DNA of 64,000 nucleotides, from the NCBI GenBank assembly GCA_023409265.1, contig JAEYHZ010000014.1, positions 758,811-822,810 on the forward strand. Reading direction: 5' to 3'. The notes below the pieces were generated by a model. The model searched no databases. It was given only the letters and a program-made list of their open reading frames with translations, and was not told the origin of the DNA. Position numbers and translations under genes: made by a program. The stretch comes from Bacillota bacterium (GTDB taxonomy: Bacteria > Bacillota > Clostridia > Acetivibrionales > DSM-1351). Shown here one piece after another: positions 16,133 through 24,834 of the stretch; the first letter of the stretch is position 1; every line of letters starts with the position of its first letter.

Positions 16133-17050
16133 TCACTGCCCCCGGTTTAAGTTCCGATAAAGGCCCATCAAAGTACTTTTTGAAGTATTATGAGTCAACC
16201 GTATATCAACTCTCTGAGCTTTGCAGAACTCCTCAATTTGTCGCCCAAAAAATTTAAAGCTTTTGACTATTTCCCCGCCCAGGATGATACAATCGGCCTT
16301 AAATCCACTGATAAACGGGGTAAATGCTTCATACAGGTTCTGTCCAAATTCTTTGAATACAAGCAATGCGGTTTCATCCTGCTTTATGGCCTTATTATAT
16401 AGTTTCCTTCCGTCCTGGGAGTCTTTAAAATATTGAGCAGCGATGTTTACCAGTCCTCTGGCAGAGATATAATCATCAATAATACTGGACTTAAAATTTG
16501 TATTATAGATCCAGCCGTTTTCCGGGACTCCTTCTCCGGTCCCCACCAGCCGATGTTCTATTGAAAATGCCGATCCTGCTCCGGTTCCTATGCACAAATG
16601 AATAATCCTGTTATACCCTATACCCTTGCCATAAAAAATTTCGCCAAGTGCAAACGCTGCTATATCATGCATAAATATAATCTTTAGCTCTTTATCCATC
16701 AGAGATGATAGATATTTATCCGCTCTTATACTTCTGAAGAATTCTTCCCTTAAGTTAATATTATAAATACTGTCATATTTTCCAATTCCTCTTATAAAGC
16801 TAATACCGCTGTCATAATCAAAAGGGCCCGGGAAAGCCAGTCCTATTGCCTTGATATTCATTTCCTGATCTGATATTTTTCCCGCTAAATCTTTAAAAAT
16901 TGCAGCGAAATTGGATATAATAGTATCTTTATCTGCGTAGGACTGTGCATTATAAGAAAATATTTTATCAAACATGATGTTGCCGGCCTCATCTATGATT
17001 CCGCATTTTACCGAGGTTCCTCCAACATCCAACCCCAAATAATAATTCAT
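16133..17050 (-). CDS. ROK-family sugar kinase
   Basis: The 305-residue protein starts with the phosphate-binding motif YLGLDVGGTSVKCGIIDEAG and has the ROK features AIGLAFPGPFDYDSG and IHLCIGTGAGSAF. It lacks the usual CxCGxxGCxE zinc motif of glucokinase-type ROK proteins. The gene is between the mannosidase and the mannose-6-phosphate isomerase, so I infer that it phosphorylates mannose or a mannoside released by GH38. Specificity is unproven. Confidence 0.85.
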   Translation of the reverse strand: MNYYLGLDVGGTSVKCGIIDEAGNIMFDKIFSYNAQSYADKDTIISNFAAIFKDLAGKISDQEMNIKAIGLAFPGPFDYDSGISFIRGIGKYDSIYNINLREEFFRSIRADKYLSSLMDKELKIIFMHDIAAFALGEIFYGKGIGYNRIIHLCIGTGAGSAFSIEHRLVGTGEGVPENGWIYNTNFKSSIIDDYISARGLVNIAAQYFKDSQDGRKLYNKAIKQDETALLVFKEFGQNLYEAFTPFISGFKADCIILGGEIVKSFKFFGRQIEEFCKAQRVDIRLTHNTSKSTLMGLYRNLNRGQ

Positions 17051-17122
17051 TTTTTCACCCCTGCGTAATTGGATAAAGACATGTCTCTTCCGAAACCCGA
17101 TCCAATTTTGTATTAAATGTCA

Positions 17123-19729
17123 TCACTTAAAAGCTACAAGCAAATGGGAAAGTGCACAAGGTGGAATATTCACCTCAACCTCATTGTCTATAACATTTAT
17201 CTCTGAAATTTCCTCACCTAAAACGTTAACAAAGCAAGCCTTTAAAATTGTCTTTCCCGGTAGGTTAAAACTGTACTGACCCTCTGCTTTTGTCATATTT
17301 TTCAGCATAACAATAAAACTACCTTCCTTTTTGGCGGGCCTTATCATTAATGGTACAACACCTTCCCCATTGCCCTCAAAAAGTTTGCCGCTCTGGACCT
17401 CTTTGCAGCTGACGGCAGCATTAATGATAAGCGGCTCGTTTGCCTGCTGTCCAAGATTGTATGCATTGATTGCATCAAATTCTTTAAAAGGTGTCATTTC
17501 ATAACTGAGTTGAATAGGCCCTGGCTGGCTGATCCAGAAATTGGTGTCCCAATAGTTGTTCATAGGCCAGGCTAAAAGCAGGGGATTTTCTTTTCGCTCA
17601 ATGCTTTGGCTTTCTCTGCCGAAATTGAAATCTCCGATTTGTACCATTGGTGCATCAGGACAAGCCAGAACTACACCTTTTTCATCATCATATATTGAGA
17701 CAGTCTGATCGACAGTCACCCAATCACGGCTTACTTTTCCCAATTGCTCCCTGTCAAGTTCAATGAATGCTCCGGCTGTATCAAACCGGCTTTTCCAGCC
17801 GCCCTTGATATTTAAAGGAAAAGCAAAATATATTCCTTCAGGTTTTGTAAAGTTCTCCTTCTTCATATACGCCTTGAATTTAATTCTGGGGTGCAGTGTG
17901 GAAAAAGTTATTTTTTGCTTAAGTGCCTCAACGCCTTCTGCCTTAAATTCCATAACAAAAGAAACGGAATTAGCCTCTTCTTCTATATGCCATTTCAATA
18001 TTCTCTCGGCACTTTGTCTCCTGGCAATCCAATTGTGGTTCCAAACGCTCACACTCCTATTGCCCAGTTCCACATCCCGTGGGAAAAACGTAGACCTGTG
18101 CTCTTCATTATAAAGAGGATCGATAGTCTCTCTGACATATTCAAACAAAGTCCACTGGCTATTTTTATCCAGCATGGCCCAAGCATTTACCAAATCGTAC
18201 AGCTGTTCAATCCTTCCTGTCGCAGGATTAAAGGTCATGCGGTAAAACGGCGTCTCTATACTGTTTCCGGTTACCTTATAACCTTTATCCTCAGCCGGCC
18301 TGGATGCTTTGTTATGCTCCAGAACTGAAAACGGTATTTTAGTCCAGGAGAAAGGTTGAAGTTTTTCAGTACCGAAGTACTTATTATCTTCATCTTTTGA
18401 ATTATATGGCAGTAATCTTTTCATACGTAATGCAGACAGGTGTCTGCCTTTTTCTAAAAAAGCCTCCGGAACCTTCAGTTCTATTTCCTGTTCCATACTC
18501 GAAGTGTTGACAACAACTATTCCATCAGGCTCATTTGATTGAAAATCATTCTCTGCCAGCTGCTCTATTTGCCTTCCCAGCAAATAAGCCGATAAATCGG
18601 CAGCTTTATATGCCATTTGAGATTTATGCATTCTCTGGGAATAAACCTCTTCATCATCAGGATCACTTATTGATTGAGCTGCACCCCAGGTATGCTCATC
18701 ATACATAACAGCGTTGATATAGGCTTCATTCTTCGCCCTGTCATAAAATTCTCCAGGACTGCCAGAGAAAGCCTCCAGCAGCTCAGCTTTCCTTATTGTC
18801 TCCTTCGCTCTGCGGTTAACTCTTGTCTCTTTTGCAGAACTTCCGCAGCCAAAGTTCCAGTAATCGGTCCAGTCCCCCTTGTGGACCGGAATGTCATTTA
18901 TATTAATACTTAATACTTTTTCTCTCAGCATTTCAGGAGTTACAAATCTTACTGTATATTCATGCCCTTCCTGATTATACTTGTTAATCAGCTCAGCCAG
19001 CCCGGCATCAGGTGAATTGTTATCATATAAAGGAGGATTGGTAGCAGTTAAAAACGCAAAGTCATAATTATATCCGCCTTGCTCAAGACGATTTACATAA
19101 TCTTTTATACCTTTATGCATTAAACCGGTATCTGACAGAGAAGTATTTAAAAATTGACTGAACAGTGAATAATGTTCCCCCAGAAATGTAAGCAGTTCAC
19201 GTCCGTCGGGCGTCTCCCAGCGAAAAACAGCAGGCCTTTTGAATGGTATTCCGCCGAAGTGGATGTTTATCCCGGTAATATAGAAATCTATTCCGCTGTC
19301 CAGCAGCATTTGGCTCATTGTCCAGGGCTGACCGTTAACGTCATGGTTTATGGCTGCGCTGATGGGTATATCCAGGCATTTACTTAAGTCAGCCGATAAT
19401 TTCAACATGTAATCCATTTGAGCGGTATTACATAATGGTGTAGTATGCATTGGCATGACTGTTACACTTATTTGTTTATCTTTTATTAACTTTTTAAACT
19501 GAGCTTTTCTTTTATCAGTGGCTGTTTCAAGCCATTTCAATACCGGATAAGTCGCCTCGCATGTCCATCTGAATTTTGATTCCTCCGGGTAATTTGATGT
19601 GCTTAAACATAAATCAATAGCCTGATCTATATAATCTCTCTGCAGTTCAAGCAGCAATGTCTGTGGATGTGTATACCCTATATCAAGGTGACTATGGTGC
19701 ATACATAATATCTCTTTTATTTTAGACAT
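17123..19729 (-). CDS. Glycoside hydrolase family 38-like alpha-mannosidase
   Basis: The 868-residue, cytoplasmic protein (no signal peptide) has the GH38 zinc-binding HSHLDIGYTHPQ motif near residues 12-23 and the region AINHDVNGQPWTMSQMLLDSG around residues 125-145, with the Asp expected to be the nucleophile or zinc ligand. A long C-terminal beta-rich part follows, as in GH38 enzymes. It would hydrolyse alpha-mannosides imported by the adjacent ABC transporter. Because some GH38-like proteins act on other substrates, alpha-mannoside specificity is an inference supported by the isomerase gene downstream. Confidence 0.85.
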   Translation of the reverse strand: MSKIKEILCMHHSHLDIGYTHPQTLLLELQRDYIDQAIDLCLSTSNYPEESKFRWTCEATYPVLKWLETATDKRKAQFKKLIKDKQISVTVMPMHTTPLCNTAQMDYMLKLSADLSKCLDIPISAAINHDVNGQPWTMSQMLLDSGIDFYITGINIHFGGIPFKRPAVFRWETPDGRELLTFLGEHYSLFSQFLNTSLSDTGLMHKGIKDYVNRLEQGGYNYDFAFLTATNPPLYDNNSPDAGLAELINKYNQEGHEYTVRFVTPEMLREKVLSININDIPVHKGDWTDYWNFGCGSSAKETRVNRRAKETIRKAELLEAFSGSPGEFYDRAKNEAYINAVMYDEHTWGAAQSISDPDDEEVYSQRMHKSQMAYKAADLSAYLLGRQIEQLAENDFQSNEPDGIVVVNTSSMEQEIELKVPEAFLEKGRHLSALRMKRLLPYNSKDEDNKYFGTEKLQPFSWTKIPFSVLEHNKASRPAEDKGYKVTGNSIETPFYRMTFNPATGRIEQLYDLVNAWAMLDKNSQWTLFEYVRETIDPLYNEEHRSTFFPRDVELGNRSVSVWNHNWIARRQSAERILKWHIEEEANSVSFVMEFKAEGVEALKQKITFSTLHPRIKFKAYMKKENFTKPEGIYFAFPLNIKGGWKSRFDTAGAFIELDREQLGKVSRDWVTVDQTVSIYDDEKGVVLACPDAPMVQIGDFNFGRESQSIERKENPLLLAWPMNNYWDTNFWISQPGPIQLSYEMTPFKEFDAINAYNLGQQANEPLIINAAVSCKEVQSGKLFEGNGEGVVPLMIRPAKKEGSFIVMLKNMTKAEGQYSFNLPGKTILKACFVNVLGEEISEINVIDNEVEVNIPPCALSHLLVAFK

Positions 19730-19759
19730 ATAAAATCTCCTTTGAATGAAAATATGGAA

Positions 19760-20587
19760 TTATCCTTTTACACCGCCTGTTGCAACCCCTTCCAGAATCC
19801 TCTCCGAAAATATAATGAATATTATCAGAATCGGAACCGTAGACAGTACAGATGCCGCCATAGCAAGGTCCATGGTGCTCAATAGATTCTTTGTATACTT
19901 TACTATTATCAGTGGAATGGTTTTATACGCTTCGCTTTGCAGGAAAATGAGGGGCATGAAAAACTGGTTCCAGACTTGAACTGACATGATTATACAAATT
20001 GAAAATACAATGGGTTTGGCCATTGGAAACATAATCTTGTAAAATGTTTTCCATTCGCCGGCACCATCGATAATTGCCGCTTCATAAATCTCATTGGGCA
20101 AATTTGAAAAGAAATCCGTCAGCATAAATACCGGCATGGAAATTCCTGCTGATAATATCAATATAACAGACGCGTGATTATTGATTAAGTTAAGATTCTT
20201 CATCAATAGAAATATTGGAACAATACCAAGCTGAACAGGGAACATCAATCCTACCAGAAAGTAGATCCTGGTAAACTTCCTAAATTTAAATTTATATCTG
20301 CCGATACCATATGCTGTCATTGAAGATAACAAGGTTATTAAAATCAGGCTAAAGACAAGTATTACCGCACTATTTAGGAAATATCTGTAAAAATGATCAT
20401 TAACGAATAATCTTTTAAAATTGTTCAGACTCAAATTTTTCGGCATACCGAAGGTGTTGGACAGAATATCCTGTCTTGTTCGGAATGAATTATATATCAT
20501 GTAAATTAAAATAAAGAATGTAATCAGCGAATAAATCCACATTAAGCCCTTGATTACTAAAGCTATAAATCCTTGATGTTTATTCAT
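19760..20587 (-). CDS. Carbohydrate ABC transporter permease, MalG type
   Basis: Six hydrophobic helices and the EAA loop EAAIIDGAGEWKTFYKIMFPMAKP, which docks the ATPase, identify the second inner-membrane permease of a CUT1 sugar importer. The ATG at 20587 follows GGAGGAATAGGA, only two bases after the stop of the first permease; an open frame reading further upstream overlaps that gene and is not family-like. It ends with the GGVKG tail typical of MalG homologues. Confidence 0.92.
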   Translation of the reverse strand: MNKHQGFIALVIKGLMWIYSLITFFILIYMIYNSFRTRQDILSNTFGMPKNLSLNNFKRLFVNDHFYRYFLNSAVILVFSLILITLLSSMTAYGIGRYKFKFRKFTRIYFLVGLMFPVQLGIVPIFLLMKNLNLINNHASVILILSAGISMPVFMLTDFFSNLPNEIYEAAIIDGAGEWKTFYKIMFPMAKPIVFSICIIMSVQVWNQFFMPLIFLQSEAYKTIPLIIVKYTKNLLSTMDLAMAASVLSTVPILIIFIIFSERILEGVATGGVKG

Positions 20588-20589
20588 TC

Positions 20590-21519
20590 CTATTCCTCCT
20601 TCCTGTATACTATTAACAGCTGTATTAAAGCAATTATAAAAATCATAAGGAATAGTACACACGCAATAGTTGTACCCATACCCATGGAATTCTGGCTGAT
20701 GTTGCCGCCCAATGGATTAGTGTCGCCAAAGGCCATACGGTAGAAAAATAAAGACATGACATCAACGTTTCTTTCTATTCCTCCTGATGTTCCTCCAAGG
20801 AGATAACTAAAATCAAATATTGTCATACCAAAAATATAAGATATCAGCACCATATTAAGTATGGTAAATTTTATTTGAGGTATAAAAATTGTTATAAGTC
20901 TCTTCCAGAAGCCCGCTCCATCCAGATATGCAGACTCCAGGCAATCTACAGGCACCATCTTCATTGCACCTACAAAGAACATCATTCCGACTCCCATCCC
21001 GGCCCAGGAAATCATAATCCAAACAATATACATTCCAAACTCAGGTATACCCAGCCATGGTTTTGTCAAATGACCTTGGCCTATTGATTCCAAAAACTTG
21101 TTAACAACTCCGATGTTGGCATCCAATAATAAAGTAAATATGAAAATAATTACTGGAGTTGAAATAAATTGGGGAGAAAATATCGCTACCTGGAAAAAGC
21201 TCTTCCCTCTGACCTTACTGTATATCATGTAAGCCATAATGATTTGAACAGGGATGACAAATATAACTGTTAATATAAAAATCATTAAACTGTGGGATAG
21301 CGCATTCCAAAGTTGTGATACCATATCTTTATTGTTGAATAATTCAATATAATTATTGAATCCTACAAATGTTTTTGGTCCTATACCATTCCAGCGGTAC
21401 AAGCTGATAACAGCAGCTGCTGCTATAGGGTAAATTACCAATATGGTGTATAAAATAAATCCTGGTGTTATAAATAGAAGATACGGCCTTTTTTTAAAAA
21501 ATGAAAGCAATTTGAACAA
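20590..21519 (-). CDS. Carbohydrate ABC transporter permease, MalF type
   Basis: The 309-residue protein has six predicted helices and the EAA loop ESAYLDGAGFWKRLITIFIPQIKF. It opens with LFITPGFILYTILVIYPIAAA, a common start of MalF-like permeases of CUT1 importers. It follows the binding-protein gene by about 120 bases and is two bases from the second permease. A ribosome binding site (AGGGAG) precedes the start codon. Confidence 0.92.
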   Translation of the reverse strand: MFKLLSFFKKRPYLLFITPGFILYTILVIYPIAAAAVISLYRWNGIGPKTFVGFNNYIELFNNKDMVSQLWNALSHSLMIFILTVIFVIPVQIIMAYMIYSKVRGKSFFQVAIFSPQFISTPVIIFIFTLLLDANIGVVNKFLESIGQGHLTKPWLGIPEFGMYIVWIMISWAGMGVGMMFFVGAMKMVPVDCLESAYLDGAGFWKRLITIFIPQIKFTILNMVLISYIFGMTIFDFSYLLGGTSGGIERNVDVMSLFFYRMAFGDTNPLGGNISQNSMGMGTTIACVLFLMIFIIALIQLLIVYRKEE

Positions 21520-21639
21520 CTCCCTCTGTCCTTCGAATATAAATAAATGACCCTCAATTACCAGGAGAAATCATTTATTTATATTCTTTAGTTAGTGTCA
21601 TTTAATATTTCGATTATTGCCAGGGATAATGGTGTTTAA

Positions 21640-22944
21640 CTATTTTGCACTGCTTTTTGCTATTTCATCTTTAATCTTCTGAGCAGCATCTTCGCCTGTC
21701 ATTTTTGAAGTCATTAATTTAGGTAAAATGTCGGCAAGTAACATGTCCTGAGGCCTTGCCGTTTCATCTGCAACACCTGAAAGAACGTGATATATATTAT
21801 TACCTACCTGGTCATATTCGGCCATCTCTTTTACAGATTCATCTTTTGGAGTAAGATCTTTTACAAGAGGAATAGCTCCTAAATTATTTTCAAATATCTG
21901 CTGCGACTCTTTATCATTGAGAAACTCAATGTACTTGACTGCCTCTTCAGGATACTTGGTCTTTGCTGACACTGCATAAGTATTATAGTTACTTGGACCA
22001 CTCTGTGAGAAAAGTACTCCATCTTTTGACGGCAAAGCAAATCTTCCTACATTGAAATTAACACTTGCGAAAACCTGATTATTCCATGTACCGTCAACAA
22101 GCATTGCAGCTTTCCCGTTTGTAAATGCCAACTGAGCACCTGCTCCGTCTGTAGCCGCAAAATCTTTTCCAAGATAACCTTTTTCGGCAAAGCTGCGGTA
22201 AATATTAAACGTATCGATCAGGTTTTTATAATCCGTATCTGCTTTGTGTTCTTTTATATTCTGCAGGACATCATTGGCCAATGTTGGCGCAAGTACCTGC
22301 ATCAGCCAGTATCTGTCAAAATCACCCTTACCGCCGAATGATATTGGTGTTTCTCCTTTATCTTTAAGTGTTTTTAGTATATTCTCAAATTCTTCCCAGT
22401 TCTTTGGCTTATCAAGTCCATATTTTTGGAAAATATCTTTGTTATAGTACATTATGGCGTAGTCAAAAAATGAAGGGAATGAAGAGTAAATCTTACCATC
22501 TACGGTCGCATATTCTATTGACTGCTCAGGGAAACGGCTTGAATCCAGTTTATAATCATTTAAAGGCAGCAGGAAGCCTTGCTTTGCCATCTCTGCCATC
22601 TTTGTTGATTTATTGCCCTGTACCCAGAATAAATCAGGTAATGAATCAGATTGTAAAGCAACATTAATGGAATCGAAACTGCCCGAATACTGGTAATCAA
22701 GTTTAATATTGGGGTATTTCTTGGTAAATGCCTCGTTGACCTGATTGAATGAAGCTTCAAGAATAGCCTGGTTGTCTGTATCTCCCCAAATCTTTAGCGT
22801 TACCGGTTCACTACTGTTTGCAGATGTGCTTCCGCTCGCTTCTGTGGAATTGGCACTTTGCTCACTGCCACACGCAGTCAAAATTGACACTGATAAAACC
22901 ATTACCAATAAAACCATACTAAGTGCTCTGTAGAATTTCTTCAT
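21640..22944 (-). CDS. Extracellular sugar-binding lipoprotein of the ABC importer
   Basis: The 434-residue product has a lipoprotein signal peptide with the lipobox LTAC (hydrophobic core ALSMVLLVMVLSVSI), a serine/asparagine-rich linker, and the family-1 solute-binding fold: VTLKIWGDTDNQ, PDLFWVQGNKSTKMAEM, and a conserved AYMVDGTWN-like stretch (AAMLVDGTWNNQ). The ATG at 22944 follows GGAGGA; an upstream ATG overlaps that site. First gene of the mannoside operon. No ATPase gene is present locally, so a shared MsmX-type ATPase elsewhere is inferred. Confidence 0.93.
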   Translation of the reverse strand: MKKFYRALSMVLLVMVLSVSILTACGSEQSANSTEASGSTSANSSEPVTLKIWGDTDNQAILEASFNQVNEAFTKKYPNIKLDYQYSGSFDSINVALQSDSLPDLFWVQGNKSTKMAEMAKQGFLLPLNDYKLDSSRFPEQSIEYATVDGKIYSSFPSFFDYAIMYYNKDIFQKYGLDKPKNWEEFENILKTLKDKGETPISFGGKGDFDRYWLMQVLAPTLANDVLQNIKEHKADTDYKNLIDTFNIYRSFAEKGYLGKDFAATDGAGAQLAFTNGKAAMLVDGTWNNQVFASVNFNVGRFALPSKDGVLFSQSGPSNYNTYAVSAKTKYPEEAVKYIEFLNDKESQQIFENNLGAIPLVKDLTPKDESVKEMAEYDQVGNNIYHVLSGVADETARPQDMLLADILPKLMTSKMTGEDAAQKIKDEIAKSSAK

Positions 22945-23069
22945 GATTTTTTCCTCCAAAAATTATTTTATTAATTAAATGACACTTAGTCTTGAAAGAA
23001 ATAAGGCAAGCACTATCAATCAATCAGTAATATATTCTTTCTTAAAAAAGTCCCATTTATTAATTCGTA

Positions 23070-23112
23070 ATTATACTTTATTCATTGCATTAATTAAGTT
23101 GTTAAATTAATT
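23070..23112 (-). promoter_or_regulatory. Candidate promoter and operator of the mannoside operon
   Basis: On the minus strand a perfect TATAAT (23075-23070) lies upstream of the binding-protein gene. The -35 region is covered by TTAATT-AAGTTGTTA-AATTAA (23091-23112 on the plus strand), and a related AATTAAGTTATTTAAATTAT occurs in front of the ROK regulator gene near 24434. The shared sequence could be the operator of that regulator. The composition is very A/T rich, so the match is weak evidence. Confidence 0.35.
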
Positions 23113-23170
23113 GGGTTTTATGGATTTATAAATCTAAGATATATATCTTTTGATACTTTGCAAAATTAAC

Positions 23171-24376
23171 CTACGCTTTAAATATTTCCTGCAAAGCGAT
23201 AACTGCCCCTCCCAATGCTCCCTGAACATCTCCAAAATCCGTCAAGACAATTTTCATATCATAATGTGGAGGAAATTTCTTCGCTCTCACATGTTTGATT
23301 ATCATATCTTTATAAAGAGGGCATTTATTGATAAAATTACCTCCCATAACTATCACTTCAGGACTGTATAAATTCACTATATTTGTTATAGCTACGCTCA
23401 CACATCTCGCACCTTCATCAATGACCATCCTTGTAAGCTCGTCATCCTTGTTTAAGGCATCTATCATCATATCTATATTAATGTCATCGATATCTTTTAC
23501 TTCCTGCTCTATTATTGATTTTTTACCTTTTTTAATTTCACTTTTAACTTTATCCAATAACGCAACACCTGATGAAATTGTTTCCAGACACCCGGTATTA
23601 CCGCATTTGCACAATTTTCCGTTAATATCGATAGACATGTGACCGACATTGGCAGCACCATCCTTGAAACCGCGGAATAATTGATCGTTTATTATAACTC
23701 CGCCGCCTATTCCGATGTCATATATATTCATGGCAAAAAGATTTTTTACATCACTTACATCCCCGTACCAATGTTCTGCAATAGCAGCAGCATTAGTGTC
23801 TTTTTCAAAATAAGTAGGTATATTTAATTTATCCTGGATAAGATTTTTAATCGGAACGCTTAACCATCCGGGAAAATTCGGAGGGTTGACCATTATGCCT
23901 TCTTCCCTGTCATAAGGACCTGCGGATACCAAACCAATGCCACAAATTTTTTCCTTTGCTATTCCTGACTGGGCAATGATCCTTTCTATTAAATCTATAA
24001 TTCTTGCTATTACCTTCTCCTGACCTTCGGTAATATTAGTATCTGCTTCAATCCTCTCAACAATTTCAGCTTTAAAATTTGTGAGAATGCATGTAATTTT
24101 CACTACATTTAAATCTATGCCGATAGCATAGCCTGCCTTAGCATTTAATTGCAGGAAAACAGGCCTTCTTCCGCCGTCGGATTCTCCCTTTCCGGTCTCA
24201 ATAACATATCCGCCCTCAATTAGTTCATGAATTATGTTAGTGACTGTAGATTGGGTCAAGCCTACTTCGTCTGCAATTACTTTTCTTGAAACTGACACTT
24301 TTTCTCTTATATAATTCAGAACAACCTTTGAGTTAATAATTTTCATTCTTTCATTATTTATGTTTTTTGATTTCAT
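23171..24376 (-). CDS. ROK-family transcriptional repressor (NagC/XylR type)
   Basis: The protein of about 401 residues has an N-terminal winged helix-turn-helix (VSRKVIADEVGLTQSTVTNIIHELIEGGYV) and a ROK sugar-sensing domain with the zinc motif CKCGNTGCLE and the glycine-rich YDIGIGGGVIINDQLFRG. It stands directly upstream of the sugar importer genes and in the same orientation, so I infer that it controls the mannoside locus in response to a sugar. The ATG at 24376 follows GGAG; a more upstream ATG lacks a site. Confidence 0.88.
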   Translation of the reverse strand: MKSKNINNERMKIINSKVVLNYIREKVSVSRKVIADEVGLTQSTVTNIIHELIEGGYVIETGKGESDGGRRPVFLQLNAKAGYAIGIDLNVVKITCILTNFKAEIVERIEADTNITEGQEKVIARIIDLIERIIAQSGIAKEKICGIGLVSAGPYDREEGIMVNPPNFPGWLSVPIKNLIQDKLNIPTYFEKDTNAAAIAEHWYGDVSDVKNLFAMNIYDIGIGGGVIINDQLFRGFKDGAANVGHMSIDINGKLCKCGNTGCLETISSGVALLDKVKSEIKKGKKSIIEQEVKDIDDINIDMMIDALNKDDELTRMVIDEGARCVSVAITNIVNLYSPEVIVMGGNFINKCPLYKDMIIKHVRAKKFPPHYDMKIVLTDFGDVQGALGGAVIALQEIFKA

Positions 24377-24391
24377 TTTTATCAACTCCAT

Positions 24392-24834
24392 ATTTCAGTT
24401 ATTCTAAATTCAAAGGACTTACTTTTTTCATTGAATTAAGTTATTTAAATTATATAAATCTTTCATTCTATTGTCAATACTAAAGTGCTCAAAAGTTTTA
24501 TAAAAATACGGCAAGTAGGAGTAGAGTAAGGGGAGCAGTTTGTTCACTAGCAGAAAAAGTTGTACAATATGACAGGCGTCAAAAGGTTACTCGAAGCAAT
24601 ATCAACAACAATTAGCTAAAATCTTTGAACAAAAAATGCACTGAATTCAAAGAATCAAGTGCATTCTGGTATCTTAAATTCTGAAAACCTGCAAAAATCA
24701 GGTTTTTTTGATAAATTGTGGCCCAAACTGTCCTAAAAGTATTTTTGCCAGAGCAGGTAACAGCTGCAATGATATAATTTATAATGTCAAATATAAATGA
24801 TGTGTGTCAGGACATAAAATAAAATTGTTTTAAT
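24392..24834. other. Intergenic region with repeat copy 1
   Basis: No intact gene is visible in this stretch. It contains the ROK regulator's promoter region, a partial ATGCACT...AGTGCAT hairpin shared with 30.65 kb, and a separate plus-strand hairpin ACCTG-CAAAAAT-CAGGT followed by seven Ts at 24687-24708. Short decayed reading frames are present, but none is recognisable. Confidence 0.5.
24576..24690 (+). repeat. Dispersed direct repeat, copy 1
   Basis: About 115 bases align with 30588-30714 in the same orientation. The best conserved part is AAAAAATGCACTGAATTCAA and the following AG(A/T)TCAAGTGCATT, which forms a hairpin; the upstream part, GCGTCAAA(A)GGTTACT, is also shared. It could be the tail of a decayed mobile element or gene followed by its terminator. 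Confidence 0.65.
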
